From NCBI GenBank assembly GCA_017940465.1, contig JAGAYN010000040.1:44219-108218 (forward strand): a stretch of 64,000 bases of DNA, read 5' to 3'. A model generated the notes under the pieces. That model was not told the DNA's origin. It saw nothing but the letters and a program-made list of their open reading frames with translations, and made no database searches. Positions within the stretch are counted from its first letter, which is position 1. Every line of letters starts with the position of its first letter. A program made the position numbers and the translations under genes. Positions 25,761-36,192 of this stretch are shown piece by piece. The stretch comes from Bacteroidales bacterium (GTDB taxonomy: Bacteria > Bacteroidota > Bacteroidia > Bacteroidales > P3).

Positions 25761-28036
25761 TTCTTTTTGTTTATGTGTTCATATATGATGGACTGGAGGT
25801 CGGTGCGGACGTTCATCTGTGCCAGTCGGTTGGGGGTGGCAGAGGGGTGCACGCGGTTGGAGAGGAAGACGAAGACGAGGTCGGCCTCTGGGTCGACCCA
25901 TAGCATGGTGCCGGTGAAGCCTGTATGGCCGTAGGAGGCCTGCGATGCTTCGGGGCATACCTGCGCATTGGCCGAGGGGCTGAAGAGCTGCTTGTCGAAG
26001 CCGAGGGCGCGTCGGTTGTTCTGCTTGGCGTAGTGGCGACGGGTGAAGAGGTCGATGGTCTCCGGCTTGAGGTAGCGCTCCCCGTGGTATACGCCTCCGT
26101 CCAGCAACATTTGCATGAGGATGGCGACTTCGCGTGCGGTGGAGAAGAGGCCGGCATGGCCGCTGACACCGCCCATGGCGTAGGCGTTGGGGTCGTGGAC
26201 ACGGCCGCGGATGAGGCCGCGGTGGGGGTCGAGCTCGGTAGGTGCAATGCGGAATGGTTCTATGTCGCCGGTGCGGCTGGGCATGTAGGAGGTGGAGCGC
26301 AGGCCCATGGGCTGGTAGAAGTGCTCGTGCATGTATAGGTCGAGCGGAAGGCCGCTGATGCGTCGCACGAGATCGGAGAGGAGCATGAAGCCGAGGTCGC
26401 TGTAGAGGTAGCCTTCGCGGTCGTTGAGGGGTGTGTCCGCTACGAGGCGGAGGATGCTGTCGTAGTCGGGGGTTGTCTGCCAGTAGGCGTCGAAGGCTTT
26501 GAGGCGTGCCTGGTGGCTCATGGCTTGTTTCACGGTGATGGGTTCCTTGTCAGTGCCAAGGAGGTAGGGGAGATATTTGGAGAGGCGGTCGTCGATACCG
26601 AGTTGTCCCTCTTCCACCAGCTTCATGATGGCCAGGGTGGTGGCGCAGACTTTGGTGAGGGATGCGAGGTCATAGACGGTGGATGGGGTGACGGTGTCGG
26701 AGGGTTGGTCGTAGGTGAAGGTGCCGAATGCACGGTCTACGGCAACGCGCCCCTTGTGCATGACGACGAGTTGGCATCCCGGCATGGCCTGGACCTCTAT
26801 GGCATTGGCTACAATGGAGTCGATGCGTGGGTCGGTGTTGATATCCAATGCGAGGACAATCTCCTCGCATTCCTCGCGGCGGTCGTTGCCGGGCACCTGG
26901 ATGGGATGGTGGATAGTGGGGAGGACGAGGCGGTATTTGGCATGGAGCACACGGCGACAGTGGTAGTCGATGCTTTGCATAAGGGAGGTATCCACCCGGG
27001 CGGCGGCCCGTATGACGGCGATGGATTGCTCGACATCGGGAGGCAGCAGGAGGAGGTCGTTGCCGGCACGCAGGGCGGCCAGCTCGCCGAGCCCCTGGCC
27101 ATAGGTGTTGGTCACGCCTTTCATATCCAGCCCGTCGGTAACGACAAGCCCGTCGAATCCGAGCCGTTTCTTAAGCAGATCGGTGACCAATACGGGGCTG
27201 AGCGAGGAGGGGCGGTCGGGATCGTAGGCGTTTACCTGAAGGTGTGCCACCATGACTCCGCCCACTCCGGCTGCTATGAGGCGTTTGAATGGGTAGAGGT
27301 CTATGGTGTCGATGTAGGGCAATGTGTGGTTGATGACAGGGAGCTCGAGGTGGCTGTCTGCCTCGGTGTCCCCGTGGCCGGGGAAGTGTTTGGCAGTGGC
27401 CAGTACCCTCTGGCTCTGCTGCCCCAGGGTATACATGATGCCCAGCCGGGAGACGCGTTCGCGATCGGTTCCGAAAGCGCGGGTACCGATGACGGGGTTC
27501 CTGGGATTGGAGTTGATATCTACTACGGGGGCGAAGTTGATATGGATGCCCATCATGCGGCATTGGCGGCCGATTTCCTGACCCATGCGGAAGACGATGC
27601 TGTCGGCATCGGGCGGCAGTTTGCCGAAACGCGCGTTGCGTGGGAAGGAGAACATGTCCTTGAGCCTCATGCCGAGGCCCCATTCCCCGTCGATGCTGAC
27701 GAGGAGCGGCACCCGGGCGTCGCGCTGGAGGCGTCGGGTCACGGCGGCCTGGTGGGGCGCATTGCCTGCGAAGAAGCAGACGCCACCGACGCCGAGCGCG
27801 TTGATTTTCTGCGAGAACCGGGCAACGTCGGCATCGGACATGTTGCGGGGCACGCGGGCGATGACGAGCTGTGCGATGCGTTGCTCGAGGGAAAGTGTGC
27901 CCATTACGGAGTCGACCCACCGCTGTTCCTGGTCGGGCTGCATCCAGCTGTCGGCGCAGAAGCGTGCCGGCTGTGCCCGGAGGGTGGCCGCAAGGGGGAG
28001 GGATATGGCGAGGATGAGGAGGCTGATGCGTTTCAT
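25757..28036 (-). CDS. GH3 beta-N-acetylhexosaminidase fused to a serine beta-lactamase-like hydrolase
   Basis: 759 residues from ATG 28036, which overlaps the coaE stop as ATGA. Signal peptide, then a GH3 NagZ-type barrel (about 45-385) with KHFPGHGD (about 216-223) and nucleophile Asp in [10 protein letters not shown] (about 299-308). The C-terminal half (about 405-755) is a serine beta-lactamase/DD-peptidase fold with SLTK (about 459-462), YSDLGF and GHTGFTG motifs. This fusion is common in Bacteroidota and probably acts in periplasmic peptidoglycan turnover, removing GlcNAc and cutting peptides or esters. Which substrate the second domain uses is not known. Confidence 0.92.
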   Translation of the reverse strand: MKRISLLILAISLPLAATLRAQPARFCADSWMQPDQEQRWVDSVMGTLSLEQRIAQLVIARVPRNMSDADVARFSQKINALGVGGVCFFAGNAPHQAAVTRRLQRDARVPLLVSIDGEWGLGMRLKDMFSFPRNARFGKLPPDADSIVFRMGQEIGRQCRMMGIHINFAPVVDINSNPRNPVIGTRAFGTDRERVSRLGIMYTLGQQSQRVLATAKHFPGHGDTEADSHLELPVINHTLPYIDTIDLYPFKRLIAAGVGGVMVAHLQVNAYDPDRPSSLSPVLVTDLLKKRLGFDGLVVTDGLDMKGVTNTYGQGLGELAALRAGNDLLLLPPDVEQSIAVIRAAARVDTSLMQSIDYHCRRVLHAKYRLVLPTIHHPIQVPGNDRREECEEIVLALDINTDPRIDSIVANAIEVQAMPGCQLVVMHKGRVAVDRAFGTFTYDQPSDTVTPSTVYDLASLTKVCATTLAIMKLVEEGQLGIDDRLSKYLPYLLGTDKEPITVKQAMSHQARLKAFDAYWQTTPDYDSILRLVADTPLNDREGYLYSDLGFMLLSDLVRRISGLPLDLYMHEHFYQPMGLRSTSYMPSRTGDIEPFRIAPTELDPHRGLIRGRVHDPNAYAMGGVSGHAGLFSTAREVAILMQMLLDGGVYHGERYLKPETIDLFTRRHYAKQNNRRALGFDKQLFSPSANAQVCPEASQASYGHTGFTGTMLWVDPEADLVFVFLSNRVHPSATPNRLAQMNVRTDLQSIIYEHINKKK

Positions 28037-28620
28037 TTTTTCAAGCATTTATCGATGTATTCCACCTGGCGCTGCCGGGGGTTGCCCTCATAGTTGAGGA
28101 TGACATAGTCGGCCCTTCGGAGGATTTCCGCGGCGGGCAGCTGGCTACGGATGCGCGCCATGAGGGACTGCTCGTCGGCCCCGTCGCGCAGCATCAGGCG
28201 GCTCAGGCGCTCTTCGAGCGAGAGGTAGACGCCGATGACGGCATCCATCTGTCGGTCGAAGCCGTGGTCGTAGAGGATAGCGCTCTCGAAGAGGACGTAG
28301 GGCGCGTCGGCATGGAGGGCGCAGAAGCGGTCGAATGCGTCGCGGACCCTGGGGTGCACCAGGGCGTTGAGGGCCTGGAGGGAGGCGTTGTCGGCGAAGA
28401 CGATGCGTGCGACGGCCCGTTTGTCGGCCTGCCCGTCGGGGGTGAAGACGGCGTTGCCGAAGAGATTCCGCAGCTGATGCAGGAAGGCTGGGTCGGCATA
28501 GCATTCGGCCCCTGCCCTGTCCGCCACGAAAGCGGGCACACCCAGCCCCCGGAACGCCTCCACAACGGTGCTCTTTCCGCAGCCCATGCCGCCGGTGATG
28601 CCTATGCGACGTGTACTCAT
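28033..28620 (-). CDS. coaE: Dephospho-CoA kinase
   Basis: 195 residues. The P-loop GGMGCGKSTV (about 9-18) and the CoaE-type lid and DxD-like region (ADRAGAECYADPAFL, about 34-48) are present, with normal length. It phosphorylates the 3'-OH of dephospho-CoA in the last step of CoA synthesis. It overlaps both neighbours by 4 bp (ybbR-like upstream, GH3 fusion downstream), so it is translationally coupled in this operon. Confidence 0.93.
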   Translation of the reverse strand: MSTRRIGITGGMGCGKSTVVEAFRGLGVPAFVADRAGAECYADPAFLHQLRNLFGNAVFTPDGQADKRAVARIVFADNASLQALNALVHPRVRDAFDRFCALHADAPYVLFESAILYDHGFDRQMDAVIGVYLSLEERLSRLMLRDGADEQSLMARIRSQLPAAEILRRADYVILNYEGNPRQRQVEYIDKCLKK

Positions 28621-29636
28621 CGGATGACAACGTATTGGATTTCAGACGGCTCCATACTGCGTACCCTCACCTGTTCCGGGAAGCGTACCAGGCGGGGTTC
28701 GAGGTGGGGTTTACCCGAAAGGACGTCGGCATAGTCGGCCTCGACATCGAATCCCGAGGCGGATACGGTGGCGAGGTCGCACCATGCCACCCACACCTTC
28801 AAGTCCACGCGGTCGGGATAGAGCTGCAGGCGCGAGGTGCTGTCCGGCTGCGCCACGCGGACGGGGACGGTGTAGGCGCGCTCGACATAGGGCTGCACGG
28901 GGATGTACACCTGGACATGCGAGGCGGAGCTGACCACGTTGCCATACTGTTCCCACACCGGCTCGAGGGGGAGGCGCAGCGAGTCGGAGGCTTTCACGCC
29001 GGCCACCGCCGCGGGGCTGAGCCGCAGGGCGTCGATGCGGTCCAGGGATTCCTGCGGGCCATAGAGGGTCACCTCCGAGGGGACCACCGTGGGCTCGCCG
29101 TAGAGCCCGTAGCCGTCGGCGAAGGATACCTTGAGGTTGTCGATGGATACCTTGAGGGTCTTGCTGGCACGCGCCGCCAGCACCAGGCGCAGCGAGTCGC
29201 GGCCGGCGCCGGACATGCGTACCCCATATCGTGCAAGCTGTCCGCGGAGCGATTCGCTCACGTCGTCGATGCCCACGGCATAGCACAGGTGCCGCCCCGT
29301 GCCCCCGGGCGAGGCCAGGGGGTAGCGCTTGACGGCGGGGCCGTGCATGTCGAGGGTGAGCACCACGGGCGTGCGGCGCAGGCTGAAGAGGAGGGCCGAG
29401 AATCCGGTGGCCTGGGCCTGGAAGGCCAGGGCGCTGTCGGCCGACACGGCGGCGTAGCGGCGGTTGTCGTAGCCCGTCATGGCCACCTTCACCTGGAAGG
29501 GATACTCGCGGATTTCAGACATGCTGAGGACAAGCCACACCAAGGCCGTGATTCCCAGGATGACAAGGAATCGGTTGAAGTGCAGCCCGCGACGGCGACG
29601 CTGCGGCGATGCGGTAGGTATCTCCCTGCTGTCCAC
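28617..29636 (-). CDS. YbbR-like domain protein
   Basis: 339 residues. One N-terminal membrane helix (FLVILGITALVWLVLSM, about 23-39) is followed by repeated beta-rich YbbR-type segments (about 45-130, 190-250, 255-330). EVTLYGPQESLDRIDAL is the recurring strand-helix unit. Homologues sit beside coaE and yajC in Bacteroidota. In other phyla YbbR accompanies DacA (diadenylate cyclase), but no dacA is seen here. It is probably an inner-membrane-anchored periplasmic protein. Confidence 0.82.
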   Translation of the reverse strand: MDSREIPTASPQRRRRGLHFNRFLVILGITALVWLVLSMSEIREYPFQVKVAMTGYDNRRYAAVSADSALAFQAQATGFSALLFSLRRTPVVLTLDMHGPAVKRYPLASPGGTGRHLCYAVGIDDVSESLRGQLARYGVRMSGAGRDSLRLVLAARASKTLKVSIDNLKVSFADGYGLYGEPTVVPSEVTLYGPQESLDRIDALRLSPAAVAGVKASDSLRLPLEPVWEQYGNVVSSASHVQVYIPVQPYVERAYTVPVRVAQPDSTSRLQLYPDRVDLKVWVAWCDLATVSASGFDVEADYADVLSGKPHLEPRLVRFPEQVRVRSMEPSEIQYVVIR

Positions 29637-29652
29637 CAGGTATCCTCGAGGT

Positions 29653-29696
29653 CTGTTCTTTAACTGTTCCTTAACTGTTCTATAACTGTTCTATAT
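29653..29696 (-). repeat. 11-bp tandem array, unit CTGTTCTTTAA
   Basis: Four 11-bp units CTGTTC[T/C][T/A][T/A/]AA in the 81-bp gap between yajC and the ybbR-like gene. The preceding GGTATCCTCGA is also 11 bp long and resembles the unit of the DGR-flanking repeats. Confidence 0.75.
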
Positions 29697-29717
29697 CTTT
29701 CGGGCCTCTCCCACGGG

Positions 29718-30035
29718 CTATTTTTTCGCCTCCTCCTTGGGTTCGGGGGCGGGCTGGATCATGGATTTCTCGACCGTCAGCACCACGCCGTTGCCGACCT
29801 CCACCTCCACCGTGTGGCTGTCCACCGAGTGCACCTTGCCGTACACGCCGCCGCTGAAGAGCACGCGGTCGCCCTTCTTGAGGGCCTCGCGGAACTGACG
29901 CTCCTCCTTTTCTTTCTTGCGCTGCGGACGCATCATGAGTATCCACATGATGGCGAAGATGGCTATGATCCAGAGCATGGATCCCATGCCGCCGCCAGAC
30001 GGGGCGGCCTCCAGTAAGATAACGTTTAGATTCAT
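29718..30035 (-). CDS. yajC: Preprotein translocase subunit YajC
   Basis: 105 residues. One membrane helix (SMLWIIAIFAIMWILMMRPQRK, about 19-40) ending in RPQRKKEKE, then the small cytosolic domain (LKKGDRVLFSGGVYGKVHSV, about 52-71). It is the accessory subunit of SecDF-YajC in protein export. It stands between the DUF1573 and ybbR-like genes, as in many Bacteroidota. Confidence 0.93.
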   Translation of the reverse strand: MNLNVILLEAAPSGGGMGSMLWIIAIFAIMWILMMRPQRKKEKEERQFREALKKGDRVLFSGGVYGKVHSVDSHTVEVEVGNGVVLTVEKSMIQPAPEPKEEAKK

Positions 30036-30080
30036 TGTATATTGTTTTATGTGATGGATTTCTTTTTTCCTTCCCGCGGG

Positions 30081-30533
30081 TCAGTTGCCCACACGGGCGG
30101 TGATTTTCAGCTTGGTTTTGGCAGGTTGCGCGTTGGACACTACGGTTACCTCCTGGTACTGCTGGCCCGACTTGCCGAGGGATTTGAACGTGACTGTGAT
30201 GTAGCCCTCCCCGCCCGGGGCGATGCGCTCCTCGGGGTAGGATGCCACGGTGCAGCCGCAGGTGGCGGAGCAGGAAGAGATGACCAAGTCGGCCGTGCCG
30301 GTGTTGCGGAAGTGGAAGCTGTAGCTGATGCTCTCGCCCGAGGAGAGGCGCCCGAAATCGTGCATCTCCTTGTCGAATGTCATCACAGGCACCTTCGCGC
30401 TGTCGTCGTAGCCCGAGGCGCTCTGGGGGTTGTTGATGAGGTCCACGTCCGAAGCCTGCCCGCCGCCACCGCCGCATCCGGCGGCCAGCAGGAGCGCGAG
30501 GGTCAGCGCGGCCAGGGTGTGTCGTGCTTTCAT
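30081..30533 (-). CDS. DUF1573 lipoprotein
   Basis: 150 residues. Lipobox LLLAAGC (Cys20), then an immunoglobulin-like DUF1573 domain (about 50-148) with MTFDKEMHDFGRLSSGES, FHFRNTGTADLVIS and the paired Cys of CSATCGCTV. The family is abundant in Bacteroidota, periplasmic, and of unknown function. It starts 3 bp after the nusB stop. Confidence 0.9.
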   Translation of the reverse strand: MKARHTLAALTLALLLAAGCGGGGGQASDVDLINNPQSASGYDDSAKVPVMTFDKEMHDFGRLSSGESISYSFHFRNTGTADLVISSCSATCGCTVASYPEERIAPGGEGYITVTFKSLGKSGQQYQEVTVVSNAQPAKTKLKITARVGN

Positions 30534-30536
30534 GGG

Positions 30537-31508
30537 TCAGTCGGTATTAAGGTTGTAGTCGATCAGGCCCCGTCCCGTCTTGTTGATGCGGCCGCGCGAA
30601 CGCAGCTCGAGCACCATGCGGTCCAGGATGCCGTTGATGAAAAGGCGGCTGCGGTCGGAGCTGAACTCCTTGGAGAGCTCGATGTATTCGTCCACGGTCA
30701 CCTTCTCCGGGATGGTGGGGCAGCCGGTGAACTCGGCCACCGCCATGTTGATCAGCAGGATGTCCATGCGCGACACGCGCTCGAACTCCCAGCCCTGCAG
30801 ATACCGGCGTGCCAGCTCGTCGCTCTCCTCGCGGCAGGCCAGCGTGTCGCGCAGCAGTTGGCGTGCGAACGTCATGTCCTCCTCGTCCTTCTCACGCCGC
30901 CGGTCGTACATCAGGGGCCACATCATGGCCTCGTCGAAGGTATCCTCCTCCAGCGTCTTGAGCATCATGAAGTTGTACTGCGCAATCTGGTCGAAGTCGT
31001 CCTCCCAGAGGAGGCTGCGGCTGGCGATCATCTCGCACAGCGCCTCGCGGTTCATCAGGTAGCGGAAAAGGAAGACGGCGAAGTCCTTGTCGGTCTCGAA
31101 ACCGGGCTCGGCCTCGAGGTACTCCTTGTACTCGGGCCGCTGGCGGAAGTCGAGGAAGGCCTCGCGCACCAGGTTGTCGTGCAGCTTCCAGCAGTTGCAC
31201 CATTTCTCCATGCACTGCTTCAACTCGAAATTGTCGGCCATCCGGCGGATGAACTCATTGTGGGCCAGCTTGGGGTTGGGGTTGAGGTCGTCCTCGGTGG
31301 GGCGGAACTTGCCCTTGCCCTCCTCCAGAATCCGCCCCGCGGCATCGGCCACGGCGGGCAGCAGCGACACCTGCAGCACACCCAGCTCGTTGAGCTTGCC
31401 GATGTGGTACTCGAACACAGCCGACAGGTTGGCGTCGCTGACACTCTCGTATCGGCCCGAATAGATGATCTGGAGCACCTTGCTCCTCAAAAAATGGCGG
31501 CTTAGCAT
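30537..31508 (-). CDS. nusB: Transcription antitermination factor NusB (long Bacteroidota form)
   Basis: 323 residues from ATG 31508 ([18 protein letters not shown]), overlapping the leuS stop by 7 bp. The C-terminal NusB fold (about 200-310) shows [13 protein letters not shown] and [20 protein letters not shown]. The long N-terminal helical domain is typical of the phylum. NusB with NusE binds boxA RNA during rRNA antitermination. A longer upstream frame to 31571 lies wholly inside leuS and is rejected. Confidence 0.92.
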   Translation of the reverse strand: MLSRHFLRSKVLQIIYSGRYESVSDANLSAVFEYHIGKLNELGVLQVSLLPAVADAAGRILEEGKGKFRPTEDDLNPNPKLAHNEFIRRMADNFELKQCMEKWCNCWKLHDNLVREAFLDFRQRPEYKEYLEAEPGFETDKDFAVFLFRYLMNREALCEMIASRSLLWEDDFDQIAQYNFMMLKTLEEDTFDEAMMWPLMYDRRREKDEEDMTFARQLLRDTLACREESDELARRYLQGWEFERVSRMDILLINMAVAEFTGCPTIPEKVTVDEYIELSKEFSSDRSRLFINGILDRMVLELRSRGRINKTGRGLIDYNLNTD

Positions 31509-34336
31509 ACGATGTTGATGATTTTCTTGGGTACAAAGATCACTTTCCTGGGCTCCTTGCCTCCGAGCCACTTGGCACTCTCCGGCGCGCCCAGCACGGC
31601 CGCCACGGCCTCCTCCTGCGTGGCCGCGGCCGGCAGGTCAAGAGTGAAGCGCATCTTCCCGTTGAACTGCACGGGATACTTCACCGTGTCCTCCACCAGG
31701 TACTGCGCCTCGCACTCCGGCCACTGCGCCCTGCACACCGTATCCCCCTCGCCCATGCGGTGCCACAGCTCCTCGGCTATGTGCGGCGCGAAAGGCGACA
31801 GCAGCACCAGCAGCGGCTTCAACACCTCGGAGCTGGCGCACTTGAGGTCGGTCAACTGATTGCAGCAGATCATGAAGGTGGAAACCGAGGTATTGAACGA
31901 GAAGCGCTCGATGTCGTCCGTGATTTTCTTGATGGTCTGATGCAGCACCTTCATCTCCTCCTTACCCGGATTACTCTGATTACTCCGATTATTCAGATTA
32001 CTCAGATCACTCTGACCACTCAGATTATTCAGATAATTGTCATACAGCTTCCACAGTTTCTTCAGGAAGCGGTGCACGCCTTCGATGCCGCCGGTGTCCC
32101 ACGGCTTGGCCTGCTCCACAGGGCCGAGGAACATCTCGTACAGGCGCAGCGTGTCGGCGCCGTAGCGCGCCACCAGGTCGTCCGGGTTCTGCACATTGTA
32201 CATGCTCTTGGACATCTTTTCAATCTCCCAGCCGCACACATACTTGCCATCCTCCAGCTCGAACCGCGCCTCCGCAAACTCGGGGCGCCAGGCTTTGAAC
32301 TTCTCCAGGTCGAGCACATCGTTGTCCACGATGTTGATGTCCACATGGATGGCGGTCACCTCCTCCATGTTCTTCACCAATCCCTTGGATATATAGAGGT
32401 TGTTGTCCTGCTTCGAGCGGTAGACGAAGTTGCTCCGCCCCTGTATCATGCCCTGGTTGATGAGCTTCTGGAAGGGCTCGTCCTTGGCGGCCAGGCCAAG
32501 GTCGAAGAGGAACTTGTTCCAGAAGCGGGCGTAGATGAGGTGGCCTGTGCCATGTTCCGCACCGCCCACGTAGAGGTCCACGTTCTGCCAGTACTGCACC
32601 GCCTGCTGCGAGAAGTACTCCTTCTCGTTCCCCGGATCCATATATCGCAGGTAGTATCCACTGCTGCCCGCAAAGCCCGGCATGGTGCTCAGCTCCAGCG
32701 GGAAGACGGTCTTGTGGTCGATTTTGGAGGTCTCCACCACGCAGCGGCTCGCCTCGTCCCAGGCCCACTTCTGTGCGTGGCCCAGCGGCGGCTCGCCCGT
32801 GGCGGTGGGCTTGAAGTCGCTCACCTCCGGCAACTCCAGCGGCAGGCACTCCTCCGGCAGCATCCGCGGCCGCCCCTCCTTGTAGTAGACAGGGAACGGC
32901 TCGCCCCAATAGCGCTGACGGCTGAAGATGGCGTCGCGCAGGCGGTAGTTCACCGTGCGGTGGCCGATGCCCATCTCCTCGATTTTCGCAATCACCGCCG
33001 CCATGGCTTCCTTCACCTTCATGCCGCTGACGAAGCCGCTGTTGACCGAATAGCCCGACTTGCTGTCGAGGCTCTCCTGCCAGGTGGCGGGGTCGCTGAC
33101 GGCGTCCCGCTCGGGCGCCACCACCTGCCGGATAGGCAACCCAAAGTGGCGCGCGAAGGCGAAGTCGCGGCTGTCGTGTGCAGGCACCGCCATGATGGCG
33201 CCGGTGCCGTAGCCGGCCAGCACGTATTCCGACACCCAGATGGGGATCTTCTCCTCGGTGAGCGGATTGAAGGCATAGGCTCCGGTGAAGACACCGCTCA
33301 CCTTCTTTACCTCGGCCTGCCGCTCGCGCTCGGAACGGTTCTTGGCCCAGGCCACATATGCTTCCACCTCGGCCTTGCGGTCGGGAGTGGTGATTTCGGT
33401 AATCAACTCGTGTTCGGGGCAGAGCACCATGAAGGTGACGCCGAAGATGGTGTCCGGACGGGTGGTGAATATCTCGAACTTCAGCGCATCGCTCACGGGG
33501 AACCACACGGCGGCCCCCTCGCTCCGGCCAATCCAGTTGCGCTGTATCTCCTTGAGACTGTCGGTCCACTCCACCTGTTCCAACCCGTCCACCAGCCGTT
33601 GCGCGTAGGCCGTGATGCGGAGGCTCCACTGGCGCATCAGCTTGCGCTCCACGGGATAGCCGCCACGGACGGAGAGGCCGCCCACCACCTCGTCGTTGGC
33701 CAGCACGGTGCCCAGCTCGGCGCACCAGTTGACCGGTATGTCGGCCAGGTAGGCCAGGCGGTGGCCCATCAGGTAGTCCTCGCGCTCACCCTCGCTCATC
33801 CCGGCCCACGCCTTGCCGCCCTCGGGCTGCACGACGCCGCGTTCCAGTTTGGACACCAACTCGCTTATCGGCCGTGCCTTCTGCAACTCGTTGTCGTAGT
33901 AATGGTTGAAGAGCTGGATGAAGGTCCATTGCGTCCACTTGTAGTACTGCGGGTCGCAGGTGCGCACCTCGCGGCTCCAGTCGAAGCTGAAGCCTATCTT
34001 GTCCAACTGCTCGCGGTAGCGGCGGATGTTCTGCTCGGTGGTGACGGCGGGATGCTGGCCCGTCTGGATGGCATACTGCTCGGCCGGCAGGCCGTAGGCG
34101 TCGTAGCCCATAGGGTGCAGCACGTTATAGCCGCGCAACCGCTTGTAGCGGCTGTAGATGTCGCTGGCGATATAGCCCAGCGGATGCCCGACGTGGAGGC
34201 CGGCACCCGAGGGGTAGGGAAACATGTCCAGTACGTAGTAATGCGGGCGCCCGGCGGACTCCTCGGTCCGGTAGACTCCCTGCTCGCGCCACGCCTTCTG
34301 CCAGCGCGCTTCAATCTCGTTGAAATTGTATTCCAT
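31502..34336 (-). CDS. leuS: Leucine--tRNA ligase
   Basis: 944 residues. HIGH motif in [16 protein letters not shown] (about 36-51), editing domain (about 230-430), KMSKS in EKMSKSMYN (about 707-715), then the anticodon-binding helical domain. An Asn/Ser-rich insertion near residues 768-789 ([18 protein letters not shown]) is encoded by a 9-bp tandem array and sits in the first loop of the anticodon-binding domain, away from the active sites. It heads the leuS-nusB-DUF1573-yajC group. The -7 box TATCTTTG (minus strand, plus 34382-34389) lies 46 bp upstream. Confidence 0.96.
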   Translation of the reverse strand: MEYNFNEIEARWQKAWREQGVYRTEESAGRPHYYVLDMFPYPSGAGLHVGHPLGYIASDIYSRYKRLRGYNVLHPMGYDAYGLPAEQYAIQTGQHPAVTTEQNIRRYREQLDKIGFSFDWSREVRTCDPQYYKWTQWTFIQLFNHYYDNELQKARPISELVSKLERGVVQPEGGKAWAGMSEGEREDYLMGHRLAYLADIPVNWCAELGTVLANDEVVGGLSVRGGYPVERKLMRQWSLRITAYAQRLVDGLEQVEWTDSLKEIQRNWIGRSEGAAVWFPVSDALKFEIFTTRPDTIFGVTFMVLCPEHELITEITTPDRKAEVEAYVAWAKNRSERERQAEVKKVSGVFTGAYAFNPLTEEKIPIWVSEYVLAGYGTGAIMAVPAHDSRDFAFARHFGLPIRQVVAPERDAVSDPATWQESLDSKSGYSVNSGFVSGMKVKEAMAAVIAKIEEMGIGHRTVNYRLRDAIFSRQRYWGEPFPVYYKEGRPRMLPEECLPLELPEVSDFKPTATGEPPLGHAQKWAWDEASRCVVETSKIDHKTVFPLELSTMPGFAGSSGYYLRYMDPGNEKEYFSQQAVQYWQNVDLYVGGAEHGTGHLIYARFWNKFLFDLGLAAKDEPFQKLINQGMIQGRSNFVYRSKQDNNLYISKGLVKNMEEVTAIHVDINIVDNDVLDLEKFKAWRPEFAEARFELEDGKYVCGWEIEKMSKSMYNVQNPDDLVARYGADTLRLYEMFLGPVEQAKPWDTGGIEGVHRFLKKLWKLYDNYLNNLSGQSDLSNLNNRSNQSNPGKEEMKVLHQTIKKITDDIERFSFNTSVSTFMICCNQLTDLKCASSEVLKPLLVLLSPFAPHIAEELWHRMGEGDTVCRAQWPECEAQYLVEDTVKYPVQFNGKMRFTLDLPAAATQEEAVAAVLGAPESAKWLGGKEPRKVIFVPKKIINIVC
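31970..32032 (-). repeat. 9-bp tandem array inside leuS, unit AATC[A/C/G]GAGT
   Basis: Seven 9-bp units of the same class as the intergenic array at 2653 encode 21 Asn/Ser/Leu-rich residues in a surface loop of LeuRS. The reading frame is kept. Confidence 0.9.
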
Positions 34337-34439
34337 TCTCTTTTAATACATTACGTGCAACCTTCCGCTCGGTTGCCGTTGCAAAGATACACATTTTCTT
34401 TGAATTACAGCCCCCCGAACCGCAAAAAATCCGCAACCC

Positions 34440-34600
34440 ACTGGCATCCAGCCTGATGCACCATCGCCCGTTTTTTGAAATTTTTTCGCACAAAAACTGG
34501 GAAAAGCCCGATTTTGGCCCATCCGCAACAGGCTGGTTGTCAGCACCGAAGAAGCACCCTCTTCTTCCCCTCTCCTACCCCTCCAAGTGTCCTATTGGTC
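34440..34600 (+). repeat. Dispersed intergenic element, copy 4 (short subtype)
   Basis: A/T-rich left part with AAATTTTTTCGCACAAAAAC, core CCGCAACAGGCTGGTTG at about 34521-34537, then CACCCTCTTCTTCCCCTCTCC (34556-34577). GGCTGGTTGTCAGCACC has partial dyad symmetry. It lies between leuS and the divergent patatin gene. Confidence 0.75.
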
Positions 34601-34835
34601 ATCGGGAGGGGTATCGGTTATATTGGCTTTGTATAAGGATGATTTTTTTAAAATTTCCAAAGGTAACCTGACTGATAGAAGTGCCATGCGGATGAATCCA
34701 ACAAAGATAGATACCACACTTTATAAAAAAGCACTTATTACAGATTTGGGGATGATTATTTTAATATTGTACACAATAACAAAACGTGACAATCGTTATT
34801 TTCTTAAATTGAAGAAACGAAACAAGTAATATAGA
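34601..34835 (+). other. AT-rich stretch with a doubtful small ORF
   Basis: This 235-bp block is far richer in A/T than its surroundings. A frame from 34587 to 34829 (80 residues, or 47 from an ATG at 34689) would encode one membrane helix (LITDLGMIILILYTITK) and a basic tail. No promoter or family match is seen. It may be a small membrane protein, a decayed insertion or plain leader sequence. Confidence 0.3.
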
Positions 34836-34837
34836 AT

Positions 34838-35695
34838 GTGAAAACAGAACAGAACACCATCGCCCTCGTCCTCTCCAGCGGAGGGGCACGCGGGCTGGCG
34901 CATATCGGTGTGATTGAGGAACTTGAGGCCCACGGCTACCGCATCGCCTCGGTGGCGGGCTGCTCCATGGGGGCACTCGTGGGCGGCGCCTTCGCCACCG
35001 GACGGCTCGCCGAACTGAAGGAACTGGTCCTCAGTCTGGACAAGCGCAAGATGCTCTCGCTGGTCGATTTCTCGTTCAGCCTCAACCACTTGGTGAAAGG
35101 TGACAAGGTGGTGGACACCCTCCGCACCGTCATCCCCGACCTCCCCATCGAGACCCTCCCCCTCCCCTACTGCGCCATCTCCACCGACTGGGAACGCGGC
35201 GAGGAGGTGGTCTTCCGCTCCGGCAGCCTCCTCGAGGCCATCCGCGCCTCCATCTCGCTGCCCGCACTCTTCAACCCTGTGCAGGCCGGCGGACGCATCC
35301 TCATCGACGGCGGCGTACTCAACCCCCTGCCGCTCAACCGCGTGCAGCGCACCGAGGGCGACCTGCTGGTAGGCGTCGACCTCAGCGGACACGACTACTG
35401 GGGCCAACGCCAGGTGCAGCTCAAAGCCCGCTCCCGAAGCCGCAATCCATTGACACGCAAGCAGACAGCCCCCGATTCCGACGTGAACTACCTCTCGCTC
35501 CTCGCCCGCGCCAGCTCGCTCATGATCCGCCAGAACTCCCTGCTCATGGAGCAACTCACCCGCCCCGACCTCCTCATCGACATACAGATGTCGCGCTATG
35601 ACGGCCTCGACTACGACAAGGCCGACCGCCTCATCGCCATCGGCCGCCAGGCCACACGCCAGGCCCTGAAGAAAAAAGCACTTCCCTCAAAGTGA
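34838..35695 (+). CDS. Patatin-like phospholipase
   Basis: 285 residues starting at GTG 34838; an overlapping ATG at 34836 is followed directly by a stop. The patatin hallmarks are present: oxyanion loop SSGGARGLAH (about 13-22), nucleophile elbow GCSMGALVGG (about 41-50) and DGGVLNPLP (about 153-161), whose Asp completes the Ser-Asp dyad. It is probably a cytosolic or membrane-associated lipid acyl hydrolase, without a signal peptide. Substrate unknown. Confidence 0.92.
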   Translation: MKTEQNTIALVLSSGGARGLAHIGVIEELEAHGYRIASVAGCSMGALVGGAFATGRLAELKELVLSLDKRKMLSLVDFSFSLNHLVKGDKVVDTLRTVIPDLPIETLPLPYCAISTDWERGEEVVFRSGSLLEAIRASISLPALFNPVQAGGRILIDGGVLNPLPLNRVQRTEGDLLVGVDLSGHDYWGQRQVQLKARSRSRNPLTRKQTAPDSDVNYLSLLARASSLMIRQNSLLMEQLTRPDLLIDIQMSRYDGLDYDKADRLIAIGRQATRQALKKKALPSK

Positions 35696-35806
35696 AACGG
35701 ATGGGATACCCCTCAAAAAAAAGCACAAAATATTTTCAAATATCCGATAGCGCCACAACGGCCTTTACCTATACCTATTTTCAACAGGAAAATGTTCAAA
35801 ACATTA

Positions 35807-35838
35807 TTTGGCCATTCGGGGGAATGGTTGTAACTTTG
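35807..35838 (+). promoter_or_regulatory. Promoter upstream of the B12 riboswitch
   Basis: TTTG (35807-35810), 20-bp spacer, TAACTTTG (35831-35838). The spacer resembles those of the two tRNA promoters. The transcript would start about 50 nt before the riboswitch aptamer. Confidence 0.75.
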
Positions 35839-35889
35839 CAGCGTCGAAGGTGAAATCCGCGACACATGTAAGTACATTGAAATTAGAAT

Positions 35890-36065
35890 TTTGCCGTGGT
35901 CCTCACCCGCTGCGGCGGGAGGCCAAGAGGGAATCGCGTGCGAATCGCGAGCTGTCGCGCAACTGTAAGCCCGCACACCTGCCGCCGGAGCACAAGCCAT
36001 TGAGGTTCACCACCTTGAGAAGGCGCACCGGCGGAGCGGGGAAGCCAGGAGACCTGCCACGGCGC
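35890..36065 (+). ncRNA. Cobalamin (B12) riboswitch
   Basis: The aptamer core is recognisable: AAGAGGGAATCGCGTGCGAA (35925-35944), GCTGTCGCGCAACTGTAAGC (35951-35970) and the B12 box GAAGCCAGGAGACCTGCC (36041-36058). CCGTGG (35894-35899) and CCACGG (36057-36062) close stem P1. It sits in the roughly 350-nt leader of nrdD-nrdG, so it should lower expression of the anaerobic ribonucleotide reductase when adenosylcobalamin is present. The sequence to 36150 (GGTTGCCGTTGCC, GATGCCGTCGGC) probably holds the expression platform. Confidence 0.93.
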
Positions 36066-36192
36066 AAACAAAAGAATAGAACAAACCGCTTTCGCGTCAA
36101 AAGCCGGTTGCCGTTGCCTGTCCCCGATGCCGTCGGCTCCCATGCGCGAGAGTTATATAAACATAAATAGTAACAATATATAGCAATAACAC

